A stretch of 5,219 nucleotides of DNA from CALXZG01 sp034184445 (GTDB lineage Bacteria > Pseudomonadota > Alphaproteobacteria > CAAHEQ01 > UBA3637): the NCBI GenBank assembly GCA_034184445.1, contig JAXFZX010000110.1:1-5219 (forward strand), read 5' to 3'. Under the pieces are notes generated by a model. That model was not told the origin of the DNA. It was given only the letters and a program-made list of their open reading frames with translations, and ran no database searches. Positions within the stretch are counted from its first letter, which is position 1. Every line of letters starts with the position of its first letter. The position numbers and the translations under genes are program-made. Positions 4,990-5,219 of the stretch are shown in pieces.

Positions 4990-5219
4990 TTATTTAAAGT
5001 CTATTCCAACCACTTCGGAAACAGATTTAATACCCTTTTCCTTCAAGATATCCGCCAATTCTTGATTGATTTTTGTGACGGCTTTTGGCCCTTCATAGCG
5101 CAGCACCGTTCCAATTTGGATCAGGGATGCCCCTGCTGCTAGGCAATCAAACGCATCTTGCCCCGACCACACCCCACCACAAGCCACAATCGGCAAATTT
5201 CCTTTGGTAAATTGGTGTA
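4990..5219 (-). CDS. pyrD: Dihydroorotate dehydrogenase, C-terminal part (5' end outside window)
   Basis: The C-terminal end of an FMN-dependent dihydroorotate dehydrogenase, which oxidises dihydroorotate to orotate in pyrimidine synthesis. The frame stays open to the right edge, and the TTG at 5196 is internal. The visible residues follow the end of the TIM barrel: LPIVACGGVWSGQDAFDCL holds the GGV/GGI phosphate-binding loop, and GASLIQIGTVLRYEGP the second FMN phosphate-binding strand and loop. A C-terminal helix ending in SVSEVVG follows. The GASL and YEGP residues resemble the membrane-linked, quinone-using class 2, the usual type in Alphaproteobacteria, whereas QIGT is more like class 1; the class-defining catalytic Ser or Cys is outside the window. 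No intrinsic terminator is evident between its stop and the rpoH promoter, so read-through into rpoH is possible. Confidence 0.87.
   Translation of the reverse strand, partial: HQFTKGNLPIVACGGVWSGQDAFDCLAAGASLIQIGTVLRYEGPKAVTKINQELADILKEKGIKSVSEVVGIDFK

Overview
The window reads as a chromosomal segment of a low-to-moderate-GC Alphaproteobacterium, possibly a host-associated or gut lineage. The grounds are an RpoH-type sigma factor with an alphaproteobacterial-looking sequence, an AMIN-domain AmiC-like amidase, consensus-like sigma-70 promoters and purine-rich Shine-Dalgarno sites. The lineage is an inference from protein character, not from a marker gene. No mobile element, CRISPR array, tRNA or rRNA is visible.

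Layout. Positions 2-844 (+) hold the 3' part of a periplasmic N-acetylmuramoyl-L-alanine amidase whose N-terminus lies outside the window. Its end overlaps by 25 bp, tail to tail, the end of a peroxiredoxin (820-1557, -). Upstream of the peroxiredoxin on the same strand is a secreted protein of unknown function with an HEGRH zinc-protease motif (1632-2783, -). A 156-bp intergenic region then separates it from a divergent pair: a Sel1-repeat secreted protein (2940-3641, +) and a small secreted protein (3641-3973, +), joined by a TAATG stop/start overlap. This pair converges, with a 9-bp gap, on rpoH, the heat-shock sigma factor (3983-4858, -). Upstream of rpoH on the minus strand is the 3' end of a dihydroorotate dehydrogenase gene (4990-5219, -), running off the right edge. 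No gene-free stretch exceeds 300 bases.

Regulation visible in the sequence. The metallopeptidase gene has a perfect TTGACA-N17-TATAAT promoter. rpoH has TTGACA-N17-TACAAT. The Sel1 gene has a weaker TTGATT-N17-TATAAG promoter whose boxes coincide with two short inverted repeats.

The most notable signal is the roughly 60-nt rpoH leader. It can fold entirely into two adjacent hairpins. The second buries the Shine-Dalgarno sequence against a UUGCU anti-SD with a bulged G, the hallmark of ROSE-type RNA thermometers of Alphaproteobacteria. This would put synthesis of the heat-shock sigma factor under direct temperature control of translation.

Functionally, most genes concern the envelope or stress: septal peptidoglycan splitting, peroxide detoxification, three exported proteins of unknown role, and the heat-shock master regulator. 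Only the pyrimidine-synthesis gene at the edge stands apart. Nothing shows that they act as one pathway.
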